Shown one piece after another: positions 39,733 to 51,943 of a DNA stretch of 64,000 nt (within the stretch, counting starts at the first letter, position 1; each line of letters opens with the position of its first letter). The position numbers were made by a program, and so were the translations under genes. Under the pieces are notes generated by a model that searched no databases, was not told the DNA's origin, and was given only the letters and a program-made list of their open reading frames with translations. The DNA comes from Haemophilus sp. CCUG 60358 (GTDB taxonomy: Bacteria > Pseudomonadota > Gammaproteobacteria > Enterobacterales > Pasteurellaceae): the NCBI RefSeq assembly GCF_001679485.1, contig NZ_LZOZ01000003.1:1-64000 (forward strand), written 5' to 3'.

Positions 39733-40476
39733 ATGAATGCCTATTTTGCAGAATTTTTTGGCACGGCACTCTTAATCCTGTTAGGTAACGGTGTGGTGGC
39801 TAACGTATGTTTAAATAAAACGAAAGGGCAAAGTTCTGGTTGGATTGTGATTACTACCGCGTGGGCATTTGCAGTGTATGTGGCCGTCGTTGTGACAGGT
39901 CCTTACAGTGGGGCACACTTAAATCCCGCGGTAACACTTGGTGTGGCAATGAAAGGTGCATTTGCTTGGGAACTGGTCCCTGGCTACATCGCGGCACAAG
40001 TTGTGGGGGGCATGGTAGGTGCGTTGTTGGTTTACGTTATGTATAAAGATCACTTTGCAGCGACCGAAGAAGAGGGCTTAAAACGCGCTTGTTTCTGTAC
40101 TGAACCCGCAATTCGTAACTATCCAATCAACTTAGTGAACGAAATTGTTGGTACCTTCGTACTTGTCTTCGTAATTTTCTACCTTGCAGGGGCAAATATT
40201 ACGTTACCTGGCACAGCAGAAAGTACGCCAATTGGTTTAGGCTCTATCGGAGCATTACCAGTAGCGATTCTAGTTTGGGCAATTGGTTTGAGCTTAGGTG
40301 GAACAACTGGCTATGCGATTAACCCCGCTCGAGATCTTGGTCCACGTTTAACCTTGGGTCTTTTCCTTGGGGGCACATTAAAGGCCAAAGCAGACTGGGG
40401 ATACAGTTGGGTTCCTGTTGTAGGTCCGTTTATCGGTGCGACATTAGCAGCAGTATTCTATAATGCGATTATGTAA
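39733..40476 (+). CDS. glpF: MIP-family glycerol facilitator / aquaporin
   Basis: A 247-residue six-helix channel with both half-helix NPA motifs: SGAHLNPAVTLG and GYAINPARDLGP. The Asp after the second NPAR marks the aquaglyceroporin (GlpF) subgroup, and glpK next door supports glycerol as substrate. The sequence begins MNAYFAEFFGTALL and differs widely from the GlpF I recall in H. influenzae Rd, looking more like forms of low-GC Gram-positives and Bacteroides. Ribosome site GGAGA. Confidence 0.88.
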   Translation: MNAYFAEFFGTALLILLGNGVVANVCLNKTKGQSSGWIVITTAWAFAVYVAVVVTGPYSGAHLNPAVTLGVAMKGAFAWELVPGYIAAQVVGGMVGALLVYVMYKDHFAATEEEGLKRACFCTEPAIRNYPINLVNEIVGTFVLVFVIFYLAGANITLPGTAESTPIGLGSIGALPVAILVWAIGLSLGGTTGYAINPARDLGPRLTLGLFLGGTLKAKADWGYSWVPVVGPFIGATLAAVFYNAIM

Positions 40477-40489
40477 TTTATTCAAATAG

Positions 40490-40532
40490 AAAGAGCAGTC
40501 AAAATTCATGATATTTTTTGACTGCTCTTTTT
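40490..40532. terminator. Terminator after glpF
   Basis: AAAGAGCAGTCAAAA / TTTTTTGACTGCTCTTT hairpin with T run, between glpF and the convergent ABC transporter genes. Confidence 0.85.
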
Positions 40533-40548
40533 ATATTTAGAGGTTTGA

Positions 40549-41319
40549 TTAAATACAATAATCTTCGAATTCCATTGGCATTTTAGCTTGTAATAGGAAT
40601 TGTTTGGTGCGATCTTGCTGTGGACGACTGAAGAATTCAACCGCTGTATTTTGTTCAACAACTTGACCATTTTCCATGAGAATCACACGATCAGCCACGT
40701 CTTTGGCAAAATTCAACTCATGGGTGACAATAATCATTGTCCAACCTTCTTGTGCGAGCATTTTGAGTGCCTGTAACACTTCACCAACGAGCTCTGGATC
40801 GAGGGCAGAAGTGGGCTCATCTAATAAGATAATATCGGGTTTAACTGCTAAAGCTCGGGCGATCCCGACACGTTGCTGTTGACCACCAGACAGTTGAGAG
40901 GGATATAAATCCGCTTTTGCTTTTAAACCAACTTTTTCCAATAATGCCAATGCTTTTTCACGTGCAGTTTCTTTCGGTTGTTTTTGCACAACCACCATGC
41001 CCTCCATCACATTTTCGAGTGCAGTGCGATGGGGAAATAGATTGTATTGTTGGAACACCATTGAGGAACGTCGACGCAATTTTAGTTCATCGGATTTGCT
41101 GATCTTCTTGCTGAAATCAATAGTTAAGCTTCCATCAGTAAATGCTAATACACCTTTTTCCGGGCGTTCGAGTAAATTTAAACAGCGTAAAAAGGTCGTT
41201 TTGCCTGAACCTGACGGACCCAGAATGGCAACAACTTCACCTTTATTAATTTTAAAATCAATGCCTTTTAATACATGGTGGCCATTAAAACTTTTCTGAA
41301 TATTCGTGACTTTTAACAT
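40549..41319 (-). CDS. Cystine-type amino acid ABC transporter, ATP-binding protein
   Basis: ABC ATPase (256 residues) of the polar amino acid uptake family: Walker A GPSGSGKT near residue 34, signature LSGGQQQR, Walker B IILLDEPTSALD, H-loop VTHEL. It ends the three-gene operon, 10 bases after the permease. Adjacent cysK and cysZ point to cystine or another sulfur amino acid, as in TcyN/YecC. Confidence 0.9.
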   Translation of the reverse strand: MLKVTNIQKSFNGHHVLKGIDFKINKGEVVAILGPSGSGKTTFLRCLNLLERPEKGVLAFTDGSLTIDFSKKISKSDELKLRRRSSMVFQQYNLFPHRTALENVMEGMVVVQKQPKETAREKALALLEKVGLKAKADLYPSQLSGGQQQRVGIARALAVKPDIILLDEPTSALDPELVGEVLQALKMLAQEGWTMIIVTHELNFAKDVADRVILMENGQVVEQNTAVEFFSRPQQDRTKQFLLQAKMPMEFEDYCI

Positions 41320-41328
41320 AACCAGTCC

Positions 41329-42045
41329 TTATAAATGGCGAGAAAGGCGTTTTTCTAAACGGGTTTGCCCCATTGACAGCACAAAACAGAATACCCAATA
41401 AATGAGAGCCGCTTCACTATAAATTAAAATAAATTCGTAGTTTTCAGCCGTGATGTTTTGCGCCACACGGAATAACTCCGCAATCCAAACAAGTGATGCC
41501 AGAGACGTATCTTTCACTGTGCTAATGAAGGTGTTTGACAGCGAAGGGACGGAAATACGTAAAGCTTGCGGCATAATGGTACGCACGAAAGCTTGTGTGT
41601 AATTCATGCCTATCGCATAAGAGGCTTCCCATTGACCTTTAGGAATAGCAAGAATAGAGGCTCTCACTGTTTCTGCTGCATAAGCACCAATATTAATGGA
41701 GAATGCAATAATTGCAGTTGGGAAAGGCTCAAGTTTGATGCCAACTTCAGGTAAACCGTAGAAAATAATGAAGATCTGCACCAACATTGGCGTGCCACGA
41801 ATAATTGAAATATAAGTGCGGCAAATGCCCTGCAGAATTTTGGTCATTAAATTGGGATGCGGTAATGTGCAAATCACAGCCACGATAACCGCAATGAATA
41901 AACCACAAAAGAAGGAAATGACCGCTAGGGGAATCGTATATAAAATTGCTCCTTCCATCATAGGCCAAAACGAGCTGATTACATAATCAGCTCGTTCTGT
42001 GGTCATAAATGGAAGGCTTGCTAACCAATTATTGAGTAATGTCAT
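41329..42045 (-). CDS. Cystine-type amino acid ABC transporter, permease
   Basis: His/Glu/Gln/Arg-type permease (238 residues) with about five helices and the EAA loop region [26 protein letters not shown]. Its ATG (42045) overlaps the end of the binding-protein gene by 17 bases; TTG 42051 is an alternative. It is co-translated with its neighbours. Confidence 0.88.
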   Translation of the reverse strand: MTLLNNWLASLPFMTTERADYVISSFWPMMEGAILYTIPLAVISFFCGLFIAVIVAVICTLPHPNLMTKILQGICRTYISIIRGTPMLVQIFIIFYGLPEVGIKLEPFPTAIIAFSINIGAYAAETVRASILAIPKGQWEASYAIGMNYTQAFVRTIMPQALRISVPSLSNTFISTVKDTSLASLVWIAELFRVAQNITAENYEFILIYSEAALIYWVFCFVLSMGQTRLEKRLSRHL

Positions 42046-42802
42046 CGCCAAACCATTTGATTGAAATTTGTTTTAAAGTTCCGTCTTTGCGTAGTTCTTC
42101 AAGTGCTTGGTTTACTTTCTCAATAAGCGGTTCTTCACCTTTCAAGAAAGCAAAACCGGTCGGGATTTTTTTATCACTTTCTACGGCAATTTTTAAGCCT
42201 GCATTAGGTTGTTTTTTGAAGTAATCTAATACTGCTAATTTATCGTTTACTGTGGCATCAACACGACCTTGCTTTACTGCTTCAAGGTTTTGCGCCAAGC
42301 TATCAACGGTCACAATAATTGCACCATTATCACGAGCATCTTTGCTCCAGTTACTGGTTGCAGATTGTGCAGATTTTTTACCTTTTAAATCAGGGAATGA
42401 TTTAATGCTATCGTTATCGGCTTTCGTCACGATGACGCCAGCTGAGTAGTTATAAGGTGCACTGTAATCATATTTTTTTAAACGTTCTGAGCTTGGATTG
42501 GTTTGGTTCGCAATAACATCAAAGCGTTTTGCATTTAAACCTGCATACATGCCATCCCAAGCGGTTTCTTTAAATTCAACTTTCCAACCTAATTTTTGCG
42601 CAACTTTTTCGATAATTTCTACATCAAAACCAGTTAACTTGCCATCTTTGTTGTGGAAAGTGAATGGTGCGTAAGTTCCCTCAGTACCGACTAATAAGGT
42701 TTTAGTTTGTTCAACGCGATCAGCAATTTCACCTGCGTTAGCAAAAGTAGAAAGGGCTAATCCTGCCGCTAAAAGTGCGGTGCTAAAAAATGATTTTTTC
42801 AT
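42029..42802 (-). CDS. Cystine-type amino acid ABC transporter, periplasmic binding protein
   Basis: Family 3 solute-binding protein (257 residues) with signal peptide ending ANA-GEI. Ligand-domain motifs are [20 protein letters not shown] and [21 protein letters not shown]. It resembles TcyA/FliY cystine-binding proteins. First gene of the operon. An uptake signal (42773-42781) codes for part of the signal peptide region. Cystine is inferred from similarity and the cys neighbours. Confidence 0.88.
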   Translation of the reverse strand: MKKSFFSTALLAAGLALSTFANAGEIADRVEQTKTLLVGTEGTYAPFTFHNKDGKLTGFDVEIIEKVAQKLGWKVEFKETAWDGMYAGLNAKRFDVIANQTNPSSERLKKYDYSAPYNYSAGVIVTKADNDSIKSFPDLKGKKSAQSATSNWSKDARDNGAIIVTVDSLAQNLEAVKQGRVDATVNDKLAVLDYFKKQPNAGLKIAVESDKKIPTGFAFLKGEEPLIEKVNQALEELRKDGTLKQISIKWFGDDITQ

Positions 42803-42937
42803 AAGTATTCCTTTTTTAGATAAATAACGAAAGTGAGATGAATTATAAGAAGCGAAAAAGAAAAGAAAAGTATTATTTATTTATGAATTATTTCCTTTAG
42901 TTATATTAAATGAAGATTGTTTAATTAATAAACAAAA

Positions 42938-42959
42938 AGGTCTGTAAAAACAGACCTTA
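42938..42959 (-). terminator. cysK terminator
   Basis: AAGGTCTG / CAGACCTT with a six-base loop; on the minus strand it is followed by TTTTTGTTT. Confidence 0.85.
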
Positions 42960-42983
42960 GATAGAATGAATGAAATTAATAGA

Positions 42984-43934
42984 TTAAGCTTCAATACCTT
43001 CGAATAATGCCGTACTTAAATAACGTTCAGAGGCAGAAGGTAAGATCGCGACGATTAATTTATCTTGGAATTCTGGTAGTTTTGCTAAGCGGTCAGCCGC
43101 TGCCACAGCCGCACCAGAAGAAATACCCGCAAGAATACCTTCTTCAGCCATTAAGCGACGAGCGGTTGCAATTGCAGTATCGCTATCTACAGTTTCCACG
43201 CGATCAATTAATGATAAATCTAAGTTTTTCGGAATGAAGCCCGCACCGATACCTTGAATTTTGTGTGGACCTGGTTTCACTTCTTGACCAGCAAGGGTTT
43301 GGCTAATAACGGGTGATTCTGTTGGCTCAACCGCCACAGAGGTAATTTTTTTACCGTGATCTAATTTGATCGCACGAGAAATACCGGTAATTGTACCACC
43401 GGTACCCACACCAGCAACCACAACATCGACTTTACCTTCCGTATCTTTCCAAATTTCTTCACCGGTAGTTTGACGGTGAATGTCAGGGTTAGCCGGGTTT
43501 TCAAATTGTTTTAGCATCACATAATGATTTGGATTAGACGCCACAATTTCTTCTGCTTTAGCGATCGCACCTTTCATCCCTTTTGAGCCTTCAGTGAGCA
43601 CAAGATTGACGCCCAAACCACGTAATAAACGTTTACGTTCAAGACTCATGGTTTCAGGCATGGTTAAGGTGATTTTATAACCACGTGCAGCAGCTACATA
43701 AGCTAAAGCAATACCGGTGTTACCGCTGGTTGCATCTACAATTTCTTTACCTGCCGTTAAAATGCCATCTTTTTCTGCTTGCCAAATCATATTGGCACCA
43801 ATACGGCATTTCACGCTAAAGCTTGGGTTGCGACCTTCAATTTTTACGACAACGTTGCCATTGTGTCCGAAGTGTTTTAAACGAACTAATGGCGTATTAC
43901 CGATTGAGTATGAGTTATCTGCATAAATTGTCAT
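42984..43934 (-). CDS. cysK: Cysteine synthase A (O-acetylserine sulfhydrylase)
   Basis: PLP enzyme (316 residues) making cysteine from O-acetylserine and sulfide. The PLP lysine lies in [15 protein letters not shown] (about residue 42), the phosphate cup is TSGNTG, and the glycine loop is [10 protein letters not shown]. It stands between the cystine transporter and cysZ, all on one strand but with its own terminator. Confidence 0.97.
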   Translation of the reverse strand: MTIYADNSYSIGNTPLVRLKHFGHNGNVVVKIEGRNPSFSVKCRIGANMIWQAEKDGILTAGKEIVDATSGNTGIALAYVAAARGYKITLTMPETMSLERKRLLRGLGVNLVLTEGSKGMKGAIAKAEEIVASNPNHYVMLKQFENPANPDIHRQTTGEEIWKDTEGKVDVVVAGVGTGGTITGISRAIKLDHGKKITSVAVEPTESPVISQTLAGQEVKPGPHKIQGIGAGFIPKNLDLSLIDRVETVDSDTAIATARRLMAEEGILAGISSGAAVAAADRLAKLPEFQDKLIVAILPSASERYLSTALFEGIEA

Positions 43935-44034
43935 CTTACTGTCCTTTTATATTTTGGAATTATTTGATGCAATAGTTATAACACCAGCTTTTAAATTCAA
44001 AAAATAGTTAGTAGCTATATTTTATAACTAAATG

Positions 44035-44880
44035 CTATTTATTCACGATGCTGTTTCCTGAAGGCTTAATTTCCGTACTTGTGGAGCCAGTCACAATTTG
44101 TGTTGAACCTGAAGTGCGGTCAAAATTCATATCAAATTTTAATTGTGAGCGATAATTTTCGACCCACATTACGGTCGCGCCACAGACTGCAACGGGAATA
44201 ACGACTAAATTCACAATCGGTAATGCGGTACAAAGGGTGATTAATGCTCCGAATGTCAGGCTTTGTGTGCGTCTTTCGCCTAATGCATTTTTCATGATGC
44301 CAAAGGAAATCTTGTGGTTATCAAACGGATAGTCACAATATTGAATTGCCATCATCCAACAGGTAAATAAGAATGTCAGCACAGGAATAATGGTTTGTCC
44401 GATAACAGGGATAAAACTCAATAAGAACAAGCCTACAAATTTCGGTAAGCTATACCATAGTTTTTGCCATTCACGATTTAGCATACGTGGCACATCTTTC
44501 ATAATTTCGGCAAAACCATCATCATTAACTGCTTCACCAGTTAGCATTTTTTCGATTTTTTCTGCTAATAATCCATTAAACGGCGCGGCAATAAAGCCTG
44601 AAAGCGTTGTAAAGGCAAAATAGAAAAATAAGAGAATTGAGCCAATAGACAACACAAGCAAAATCACGCTTAAAAAGCTTAGCCAATCTGGAATAAAGCT
44701 CATCACCCAGTCAATCATCGTGGAGATTTGTGAGACAAATAGCCAGAATAAGCCTGTAAGCAGAACGACGTTAAGTAAAATCGGCATAATCACAAAACGG
44801 CGTAGGCCTTTTTGCGTAATAAAATGCCAACCCATTACGAAATGATTGAAAGCAGATTTTATTTCATTTTGATCGATCAT
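44035..44880 (-). CDS. cysZ: Sulfate transporter CysZ
   Basis: Inner-membrane sulfate permease (281 residues) supplying assimilatory sulfate. It has the family N-terminus [27 protein letters not shown] and C-terminal [25 protein letters not shown] ~35-residue Ser/Thr-rich tail follows, longer than E. coli CysZ (253), and an uptake signal (44113-44121) falls within it. Start chosen at the second ATG (44880), six bases from AGGA; ATG 44883 is possible. It is divergent from zipA. Confidence 0.93.
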   Translation of the reverse strand: MIDQNEIKSAFNHFVMGWHFITQKGLRRFVIMPILLNVVLLTGLFWLFVSQISTMIDWVMSFIPDWLSFLSVILLVLSIGSILLFFYFAFTTLSGFIAAPFNGLLAEKIEKMLTGEAVNDDGFAEIMKDVPRMLNREWQKLWYSLPKFVGLFLLSFIPVIGQTIIPVLTFLFTCWMMAIQYCDYPFDNHKISFGIMKNALGERRTQSLTFGALITLCTALPIVNLVVIPVAVCGATVMWVENYRSQLKFDMNFDRTSGSTQIVTGSTSTEIKPSGNSIVNK

Positions 44881-45049
44881 CATTGTTCCTTTAAATTGAA
44901 AAGTAAAAATACAAAATGTCACAGAAAGACAATATTTTTTGAGAAAAATTCCATCTCATCCCTTTTAATATCTTGTTTGCTTTCCTATTTTTTCACCTGT
45001 GGAAATGTGATAGGATTAGCAAAAATCATTGCGTTAAGGAGCAACAAGA

Positions 45050-46084
45050 ATGGATTTAAATACCATTTTGATTATTTTAGGGGTAATCGCTTTAATTGCC
45101 TTAGTGGTACACGGATTATGGTCAAATCGCCGTGAGAAATCAAAATATTTTAAAAGCGCGAACACATTTAACCGTACTTCTAAAAACGGTGAGGTCAATC
45201 CTTTTTCGCAAGCTGCTGATCCTAATGCGGATATTTGTTTAACACATCGTGCTCAAGCAGCACAGCCTGTACAACAGCATGTTCAACCTAAAGTAGCACC
45301 GCAGGCGGCAAACCAACAGCAATTTAATTTTGATGAGCAGCGCGTTCAAGTGGATGCGCGTCAAATAGAAAAAAGCGTGGACGATATTAAAATCTCCTTA
45401 CCAAATCAGCCGGTTTATGAGATGAATACAACGCAACCTGCTCCTGCGCCAAAAACTGAGCCAGTGGTTTATCCTGAAACGAATGTACAGCCGAAACCAA
45501 GTGTAGCAGAAATGACAATCGAAGAACTAGAAGCACAAAGCAATGATTTTGACGGTGTGAATTCTTCTTTGCCTGAACTGCGTGAGCAATTAGCTGAGAT
45601 GTCATTAAATCCAACTCAAGAACCTACTCATGAGAACGTGCATTTTAACTATCACGAACCAGTAGAAGTAGAAAAACCAAAACAAACCACGGGTTTTGTT
45701 CAACTTTATGTGATTTCAAATCAAAATCGTGAATTCTATGGTCCACAATTATCCCAATCTTTAGAAAATCTCGGTTTTATTTTTGGCGAGCGTCAAATGT
45801 ATCACCGCCATTTTGATTTAAGTGTGGCAAGTCCGGTGTTATTTAGTGTGGCAAACATTGAACAACCAGGTACATTTGATTATTACAATATGGCCGAGTT
45901 TTCAACCATGGGTGTGGTGCTCTTTATGCAGCTACCATCACCAGGTAATAATTTGGCAAACTTGCGCATGATGATTCGTGCAGCGAAAACCATCGCAGAA
46001 GATTTAGGTGGCGTGGTATTGACTGATCAGCAAGAGATTTTTGATGATATGGCTGAGCAGGATTACTTATCTCGCATCGCATAA
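45050..46084 (+). CDS. zipA: Cell division protein ZipA
   Basis: FtsZ-anchoring division protein (344 residues). It has an N-out single membrane helix (residues ~3-23, ILIILGVIALIALVVHGLW), a basic stretch, a long Pro/Gln/Glu-rich linker (about 60-210) and a C-terminal FtsZ-binding domain (GFVQLYVISNQNREFYGPQL to the end). It sits upstream of ligA, as is usual in gamma-proteobacteria. Ribosome site AAGGAG. Confidence 0.96.
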   Translation: MDLNTILIILGVIALIALVVHGLWSNRREKSKYFKSANTFNRTSKNGEVNPFSQAADPNADICLTHRAQAAQPVQQHVQPKVAPQAANQQQFNFDEQRVQVDARQIEKSVDDIKISLPNQPVYEMNTTQPAPAPKTEPVVYPETNVQPKPSVAEMTIEELEAQSNDFDGVNSSLPELREQLAEMSLNPTQEPTHENVHFNYHEPVEVEKPKQTTGFVQLYVISNQNREFYGPQLSQSLENLGFIFGERQMYHRHFDLSVASPVLFSVANIEQPGTFDYYNMAEFSTMGVVLFMQLPSPGNNLANLRMMIRAAKTIAEDLGGVVLTDQQEIFDDMAEQDYLSRIA

Positions 46085-46094
46085 AACGCACTAA

Positions 46095-48176
<2,082 letters not shown>

Positions 48177-48193
48177 TTAAACGGTTAGAAAAT

Positions 48194-48228
48194 AAAATGG
48201 GGCGTAGATGAATACGCCCCATTTTTTA
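48194..48228 (+). terminator. ligA terminator
   Basis: AAAATGGGGCGTA / TACGCCCCATTTT, a 13-bp stem followed by T residues. Confidence 0.9.
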
Positions 48229-48259
48229 TCTCAAAAACACGCTCAAAATTGACCGCACT

Positions 48260-49480
48260 TTAACCCGCTACTGCAGGTAAATAGCCTGCTTGAATTAAGA
48301 ATGGTACGATCATAATGATTACGCCAATTACTAAGGCTATCACTAAGGTTACGTTTCCACCGATTACACGATAAGGCAGATTTGGATTTGCTTGACGTGT
48401 TTTCCATGCGAGACCAATAGGCAAAATCAAGCAGTAGAACGCACAGAGTAAACCCGCATAGCTTAATGCAGCGATAAAGCCTTCAGGATAATATAAGGCA
48501 AACGCAAGTGGTGGAGTAAAGGCTGCAACGGTAAGTGTTAACCGGTTGTGTGGCAATTTGTAACGTTTGAATAAATCGCCTAAACCTTCAAATACCCCTA
48601 GCATCACACCTAGGAAAGAAGTGATTAATGCAAGTGCAGAGAACACACGTACGATTTCGCCCATGATGTGGGAGTTCGTGATTTGACGTGTTGCATTGAC
48701 CAAGCCGTTAAGCGTTGGATCCGCTTGGAGTACTTGCACGAATTCATTTTGGCTTAATACACCGTGAGTCGCTAATTGCCACACTAAATAAGCTACAAGT
48801 GGAATCGCTGTACCAATTAAAATCGCTTTACGGAATTGAGTAACACTACCATCTAAATAGCTGTTTACGCTGCCCATGATGATGTGGAAGCCAAAGGAGG
48901 TAAAGAAAATTGGTGCCGCAGAGATCACGAAAGCATAATTTAAAGGTAAGGCCATCAGGTTATCGACAGATACTTTTGGTAACATCATGAACAACACAAA
49001 AGCAAAGGCAATTAATTTACCGATGAACAGAATACGGGTGGCACCATCAACGCCTCTTGTACCTACAACCACAAAGGCACCGAGTACGACGGTAAATAAA
49101 ATGATTGAAAGTTCGGAGGAAAGACTTTCAAAGCCAAAAGCGGTTGGTAAACCCGATAATAATGAACCGCCCCCGGTGATGTAGGCCGCAGAAAGAGCAT
49201 AAAGTAAAATGAGCAAACTAAAGGTGGCTAAGACACGTCCAGTGATGCCGAAGTATTTTTCAGCGAGAGTCGCCACGCCATCATTTAATCGATCTGCAGT
49301 TTGATACACTTCAACAAAAAGTAAACCGCTGTAAACCAAAAGCGCCCATAAGCCGACTAATAAGAAAACGGTGTAACCAAAACCAATACCGGCAGAGGTT
49401 AATGGCATCGCGAGCATTCCCGCCCCGATGGTCGTGCCGGCAATGATTAAGGCACTGCCGAATGTTTTGTTTTTTAGCAT
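48260..49480 (-). CDS. tyrP: Tyrosine-type aromatic amino acid permease
   Basis: HAAAP-family proton symporter (406 residues, about 11 helices) with the opening FGSALIIAGTTIGAGMLAMPL and FTSFGFHIIMGSVNSYL typical of TyrP. Tyrosine is the likely substrate by family; tryptophan (Mtr/TnaB) members are related. It is the last gene of the tsaD-membrane protein-tdk-tyrP run. An uptake signal (48252-48260) lies at its end. Confidence 0.9.
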   Translation of the reverse strand: MLKNKTFGSALIIAGTTIGAGMLAMPLTSAGIGFGYTVFLLVGLWALLVYSGLLFVEVYQTADRLNDGVATLAEKYFGITGRVLATFSLLILLYALSAAYITGGGSLLSGLPTAFGFESLSSELSIILFTVVLGAFVVVGTRGVDGATRILFIGKLIAFAFVLFMMLPKVSVDNLMALPLNYAFVISAAPIFFTSFGFHIIMGSVNSYLDGSVTQFRKAILIGTAIPLVAYLVWQLATHGVLSQNEFVQVLQADPTLNGLVNATRQITNSHIMGEIVRVFSALALITSFLGVMLGVFEGLGDLFKRYKLPHNRLTLTVAAFTPPLAFALYYPEGFIAALSYAGLLCAFYCLILPIGLAWKTRQANPNLPYRVIGGNVTLVIALVIGVIIMIVPFLIQAGYLPAVAG

Positions 49481-49516
49481 AAAATTGTTCTCCGAGTATA
49501 AAATTGAAAAACGAGG

Positions 49517-50098
49517 TTAAAGCTGACCGCACTTTTCTTTGTAATGATAGCGGCAAACCGAAAGATAAGAGTCGTTTCCACCAATTTGGATTTGTTCCCC
49601 TTCCTTAATGACTTCACCTTGTTCATTTAAACGTAAAACGAAATTGGCTTTACGTCCACAATAACAGATTGTTTTTAATTCTTCTAGTTGATCTGCCCAA
49701 GCAAGTAGATACTTACTACCTTCAAATAGCTCAGCTTGGAAGTCGGTACGCAAGCCATAACAAAGCACAGGAATCTTCAGTTTATCTACGACATCACTTA
49801 ATTGATATACTTGTTGTTTCGTTAAAAACTGGGCTTCATCAACTAAAACACAATGAATTTTTTCTTGTTGTAAACGTTGGCTCACTTCAGCAAAAAGGTC
49901 ACTCGTTGACGTAAATAAATTGGCGTCTTCATGAATACCAATACGTGACGTGACTTTGCCTAATCCAAAGCGGTCATCAATGGCTGCCGTATAAACCATG
50001 GTGTTCATATTGCGTTCACGATAGTTATAGGAAGACTGCAGCAACGTGGTTGATTTGCCCGCATTCATCGTAGAGTAGTAAAAATAGAGTTTTGCCAT
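49517..50098 (-). CDS. tdk: Thymidine kinase
   Basis: Type II thymidine kinase (193 residues), salvage of thymidine to dTMP. The P-loop is STMNAGKST near residues 9-17, Walker B is VLVDEAQFL, the lasso region is CYGLRTDFQ, and the structural zinc ligands are in CYCGRKA and CRYHYKEKC. The ATG overlaps the stop of the upstream small membrane gene (TAATG), indicating coupling. Confidence 0.97.
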   Translation of the reverse strand: MAKLYFYYSTMNAGKSTTLLQSSYNYRERNMNTMVYTAAIDDRFGLGKVTSRIGIHEDANLFTSTSDLFAEVSQRLQQEKIHCVLVDEAQFLTKQQVYQLSDVVDKLKIPVLCYGLRTDFQAELFEGSKYLLAWADQLEELKTICYCGRKANFVLRLNEQGEVIKEGEQIQIGGNDSYLSVCRYHYKEKCGQL

Positions 50099-50334
50099 TA
50101 TTTAATCACCCATTTCCAGAAATAATAGGCAATAAATCCTGCAACAGGTGGACTGGCTGCTAGCATAAAGGTGCCGTAAGTTGCACCACCGCCAACCATT
50201 TTTCCGGCAGCTGAAAGCGCGCTAACGATATCACCACTTGGTGTGGTAAAAATCCATGCGCCAATAATCGCGAGCACTAAGAAACAAGCGATACCGGCTG
50301 CACGCATAGCTCTTACTTTAATCATATTTTCCAT
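50098..50334 (-). CDS. Small inner-membrane protein, function unknown
   Basis: A 78-residue protein with two hydrophobic helices (about 12-30, and 55-76), a Gly/Ser-rich link and a basic N-terminus. AAGGAAA precedes the ATG. It lies 9 bases after tsaD and its stop shares a base with the tdk start. I recognise no family beyond a small conserved Haemophilus membrane protein. Confidence 0.7.
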   Translation of the reverse strand: MENMIKVRAMRAAGIACFLVLAIIGAWIFTTPSGDIVSALSAAGKMVGGGATYGTFMLAASPPVAGFIAYYFWKWVIK

Positions 50335-50343
50335 ATTTTTTCC

Positions 50344-51372
50344 TTAAATTGCAGGGAGTTCAGTCATTGCCCAACGAGGTTTAACATCAATGGCGAGATC
50401 GCTATGCTGACCTTGTTTTAAGCGTAAAAAGCCCGTATAGGCAATCATGGCACCATTATCGGTACAAAATTGAGGTTGCGGATAAAATACTTCACCACCA
50501 AGATTTTTCATCATTGTGCCAAGGGTTTCACGTAATTTTTTGTTTGCACTCACCCCGCCAGCAATCACTAAACGCTTATAGCCGGTTTCTTTTAAGGCAC
50601 GTTTACATTTGATTGCGAGTGTATTCACGACGGAATCTTGGAAGGCAAAGGCAATATCTGCTTTGGTTTGTTCGGTTAATTCGCCTTCTTGTTTGATTGC
50701 CTGATTAATGGTGTTAGCCGCTGAGGTTTTTAAACCTGAAAAGCTAAAATCAAGGCCAGGGCGATCCGTCATTGGGCGTGGAAATACAAAACGATCTGGT
50801 GATCCTTTTTCGGCTAAACGTGAAAGTGCCGCACCGCCAGGATAATCTAACCCTAATAATTTCGCGGTTTTATCAAAGGCTTCACCTGCCGCATCATCAA
50901 TAGATTCTCCAATGACTTCATATTTTCCTACGCCATCAACGCGCACTAATTGCGTATGTCCACCTGAAACTAAGAGGGCAATAAATGGAAAGTGTGGTCG
51001 ATTTTCATCAAGCATTGGCGCAAGTAGATGACCTTCCATATGGTGTACGCCAATAGCGGGCACATTCCAGGCATAAGCCAGTGAACGCGCGATCGTTGCG
51101 CCCACTAATAATGCGCCCACTAACCCTGGGCCACTTGTATAGGCGATACCATCAATTTGATCAGCGGCTAAATTGGCTTCTTCTAATGCGGCTTTAATTA
51201 ATGGCGCCGTTTTGCGAATGTGATCGCGGGAAGCCAGCTCTGGCACTACACCACCGTAATCCGCATGCAAGGCAATTTGCGTGTAAAGCTGATTAGCAAT
51301 TAAGCCTTTGTCTTCATCATAAATCGCGACACCTGTTTCATCACAGGAGGTTTCGATCCCTAAAATACGCAT
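50344..51372 (-). CDS. tsaD: tRNA threonylcarbamoyladenosine biosynthesis protein TsaD
   Basis: Transfers the threonylcarbamoyl group to A37 of ANN-decoding tRNAs, together with TsaB and TsaE. A 342-residue ASKHA-fold protein with metal ligands His111 and His115 in [17 protein letters not shown] at the N-terminus and [12 protein letters not shown]. It is divergent from rpsU, a widely conserved arrangement. Confidence 0.97.
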   Translation of the reverse strand: MRILGIETSCDETGVAIYDEDKGLIANQLYTQIALHADYGGVVPELASRDHIRKTAPLIKAALEEANLAADQIDGIAYTSGPGLVGALLVGATIARSLAYAWNVPAIGVHHMEGHLLAPMLDENRPHFPFIALLVSGGHTQLVRVDGVGKYEVIGESIDDAAGEAFDKTAKLLGLDYPGGAALSRLAEKGSPDRFVFPRPMTDRPGLDFSFSGLKTSAANTINQAIKQEGELTEQTKADIAFAFQDSVVNTLAIKCKRALKETGYKRLVIAGGVSANKKLRETLGTMMKNLGGEVFYPQPQFCTDNGAMIAYTGFLRLKQGQHSDLAIDVKPRWAMTELPAI

Positions 51373-51463
51373 TTTCTTCTCATTTTATTAAAAAAATTGG
51401 CAAGGATTTTACCTTGTTTAGCCCGCTTAAACCAGTTCAAACGCCAAATTTTCAGCAAATAGG

Positions 51464-51536
51464 CGATCTTTCCTTTGCTTTTGCAGGGAAGATCGATTAG
51501 AATTGCGTCCTTTATTGAATTTGCCGTTCATTCGGC
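51464..51536 (+). promoter_or_regulatory. Hairpins in the tsaD-rpsU intergenic region
   Basis: CGATCTTTCC (51464-51473) / GGGAAGATCG (51486-51495) makes a ten-pair stem with one G-T pair, and TGCCG / CGGCA lies near 51522-51536. They could be leader RNA of rpsU or an intrinsic terminator-like element against tsaD; no promoter is obvious. Confidence 0.45.
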
Positions 51537-51590
51537 AGTAATAAAAATTTAAAATTGCAATTAAATTAAACTCATTGAGGTGATTGGCTT

Positions 51591-51806
51591 ATGCCTGTAA
51601 TTAAAGTACGTGAAAACGAATCATTTGACGTAGCTTTACGTCGTTTCAAACGCTCTTGCGAAAAAGCTGGTATTTTAGCAGAAGTTCGCGCTCGTGAATT
51701 CTATGAAAAACCAACTACAATCCGTAAACGTGAAAAAGCAACGCTTGCTAAACGTCACGCTAAACGTAATGCTCGCGAAAACGCGCGCAATACCCGTTTA
51801 TACTAA
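51591..51806 (+). CDS. rpsU: 30S ribosomal protein S21
   Basis: A 71-residue basic ribosomal protein, with [26 protein letters not shown], needed for translation initiation. First gene of the macromolecular synthesis operon rpsU-dnaG-rpoD. Ribosome site GAGGTGA. A terminator hairpin follows and should reduce dnaG expression relative to rpsU. Confidence 0.98.
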   Translation: MPVIKVRENESFDVALRRFKRSCEKAGILAEVRAREFYEKPTTIRKREKATLAKRHAKRNARENARNTRLY

Positions 51807-51836
51807 TTTGTAGTATTTTCTAACTCGAGTTAAGAC

Positions 51837-51870
51837 AAACCGTGAAACCTTTTGGGTATCACGGTTTTGT
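51837..51870 (+). terminator. Attenuating terminator between rpsU and dnaG
   Basis: AAACCGTGA (51837-51845) / TCACGGTTT (51859-51867) followed by TGTTG. It occupies the position of the classical rpsU-dnaG terminator of E. coli. Confidence 0.8.
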
Positions 51871-51943
51871 TGCTTTAAATTCATCGAAAAAAAGTCACGC
51901 AAAATCAACCGCACTTTCGCATCGTATTCAAGGAGGCAAGGCA

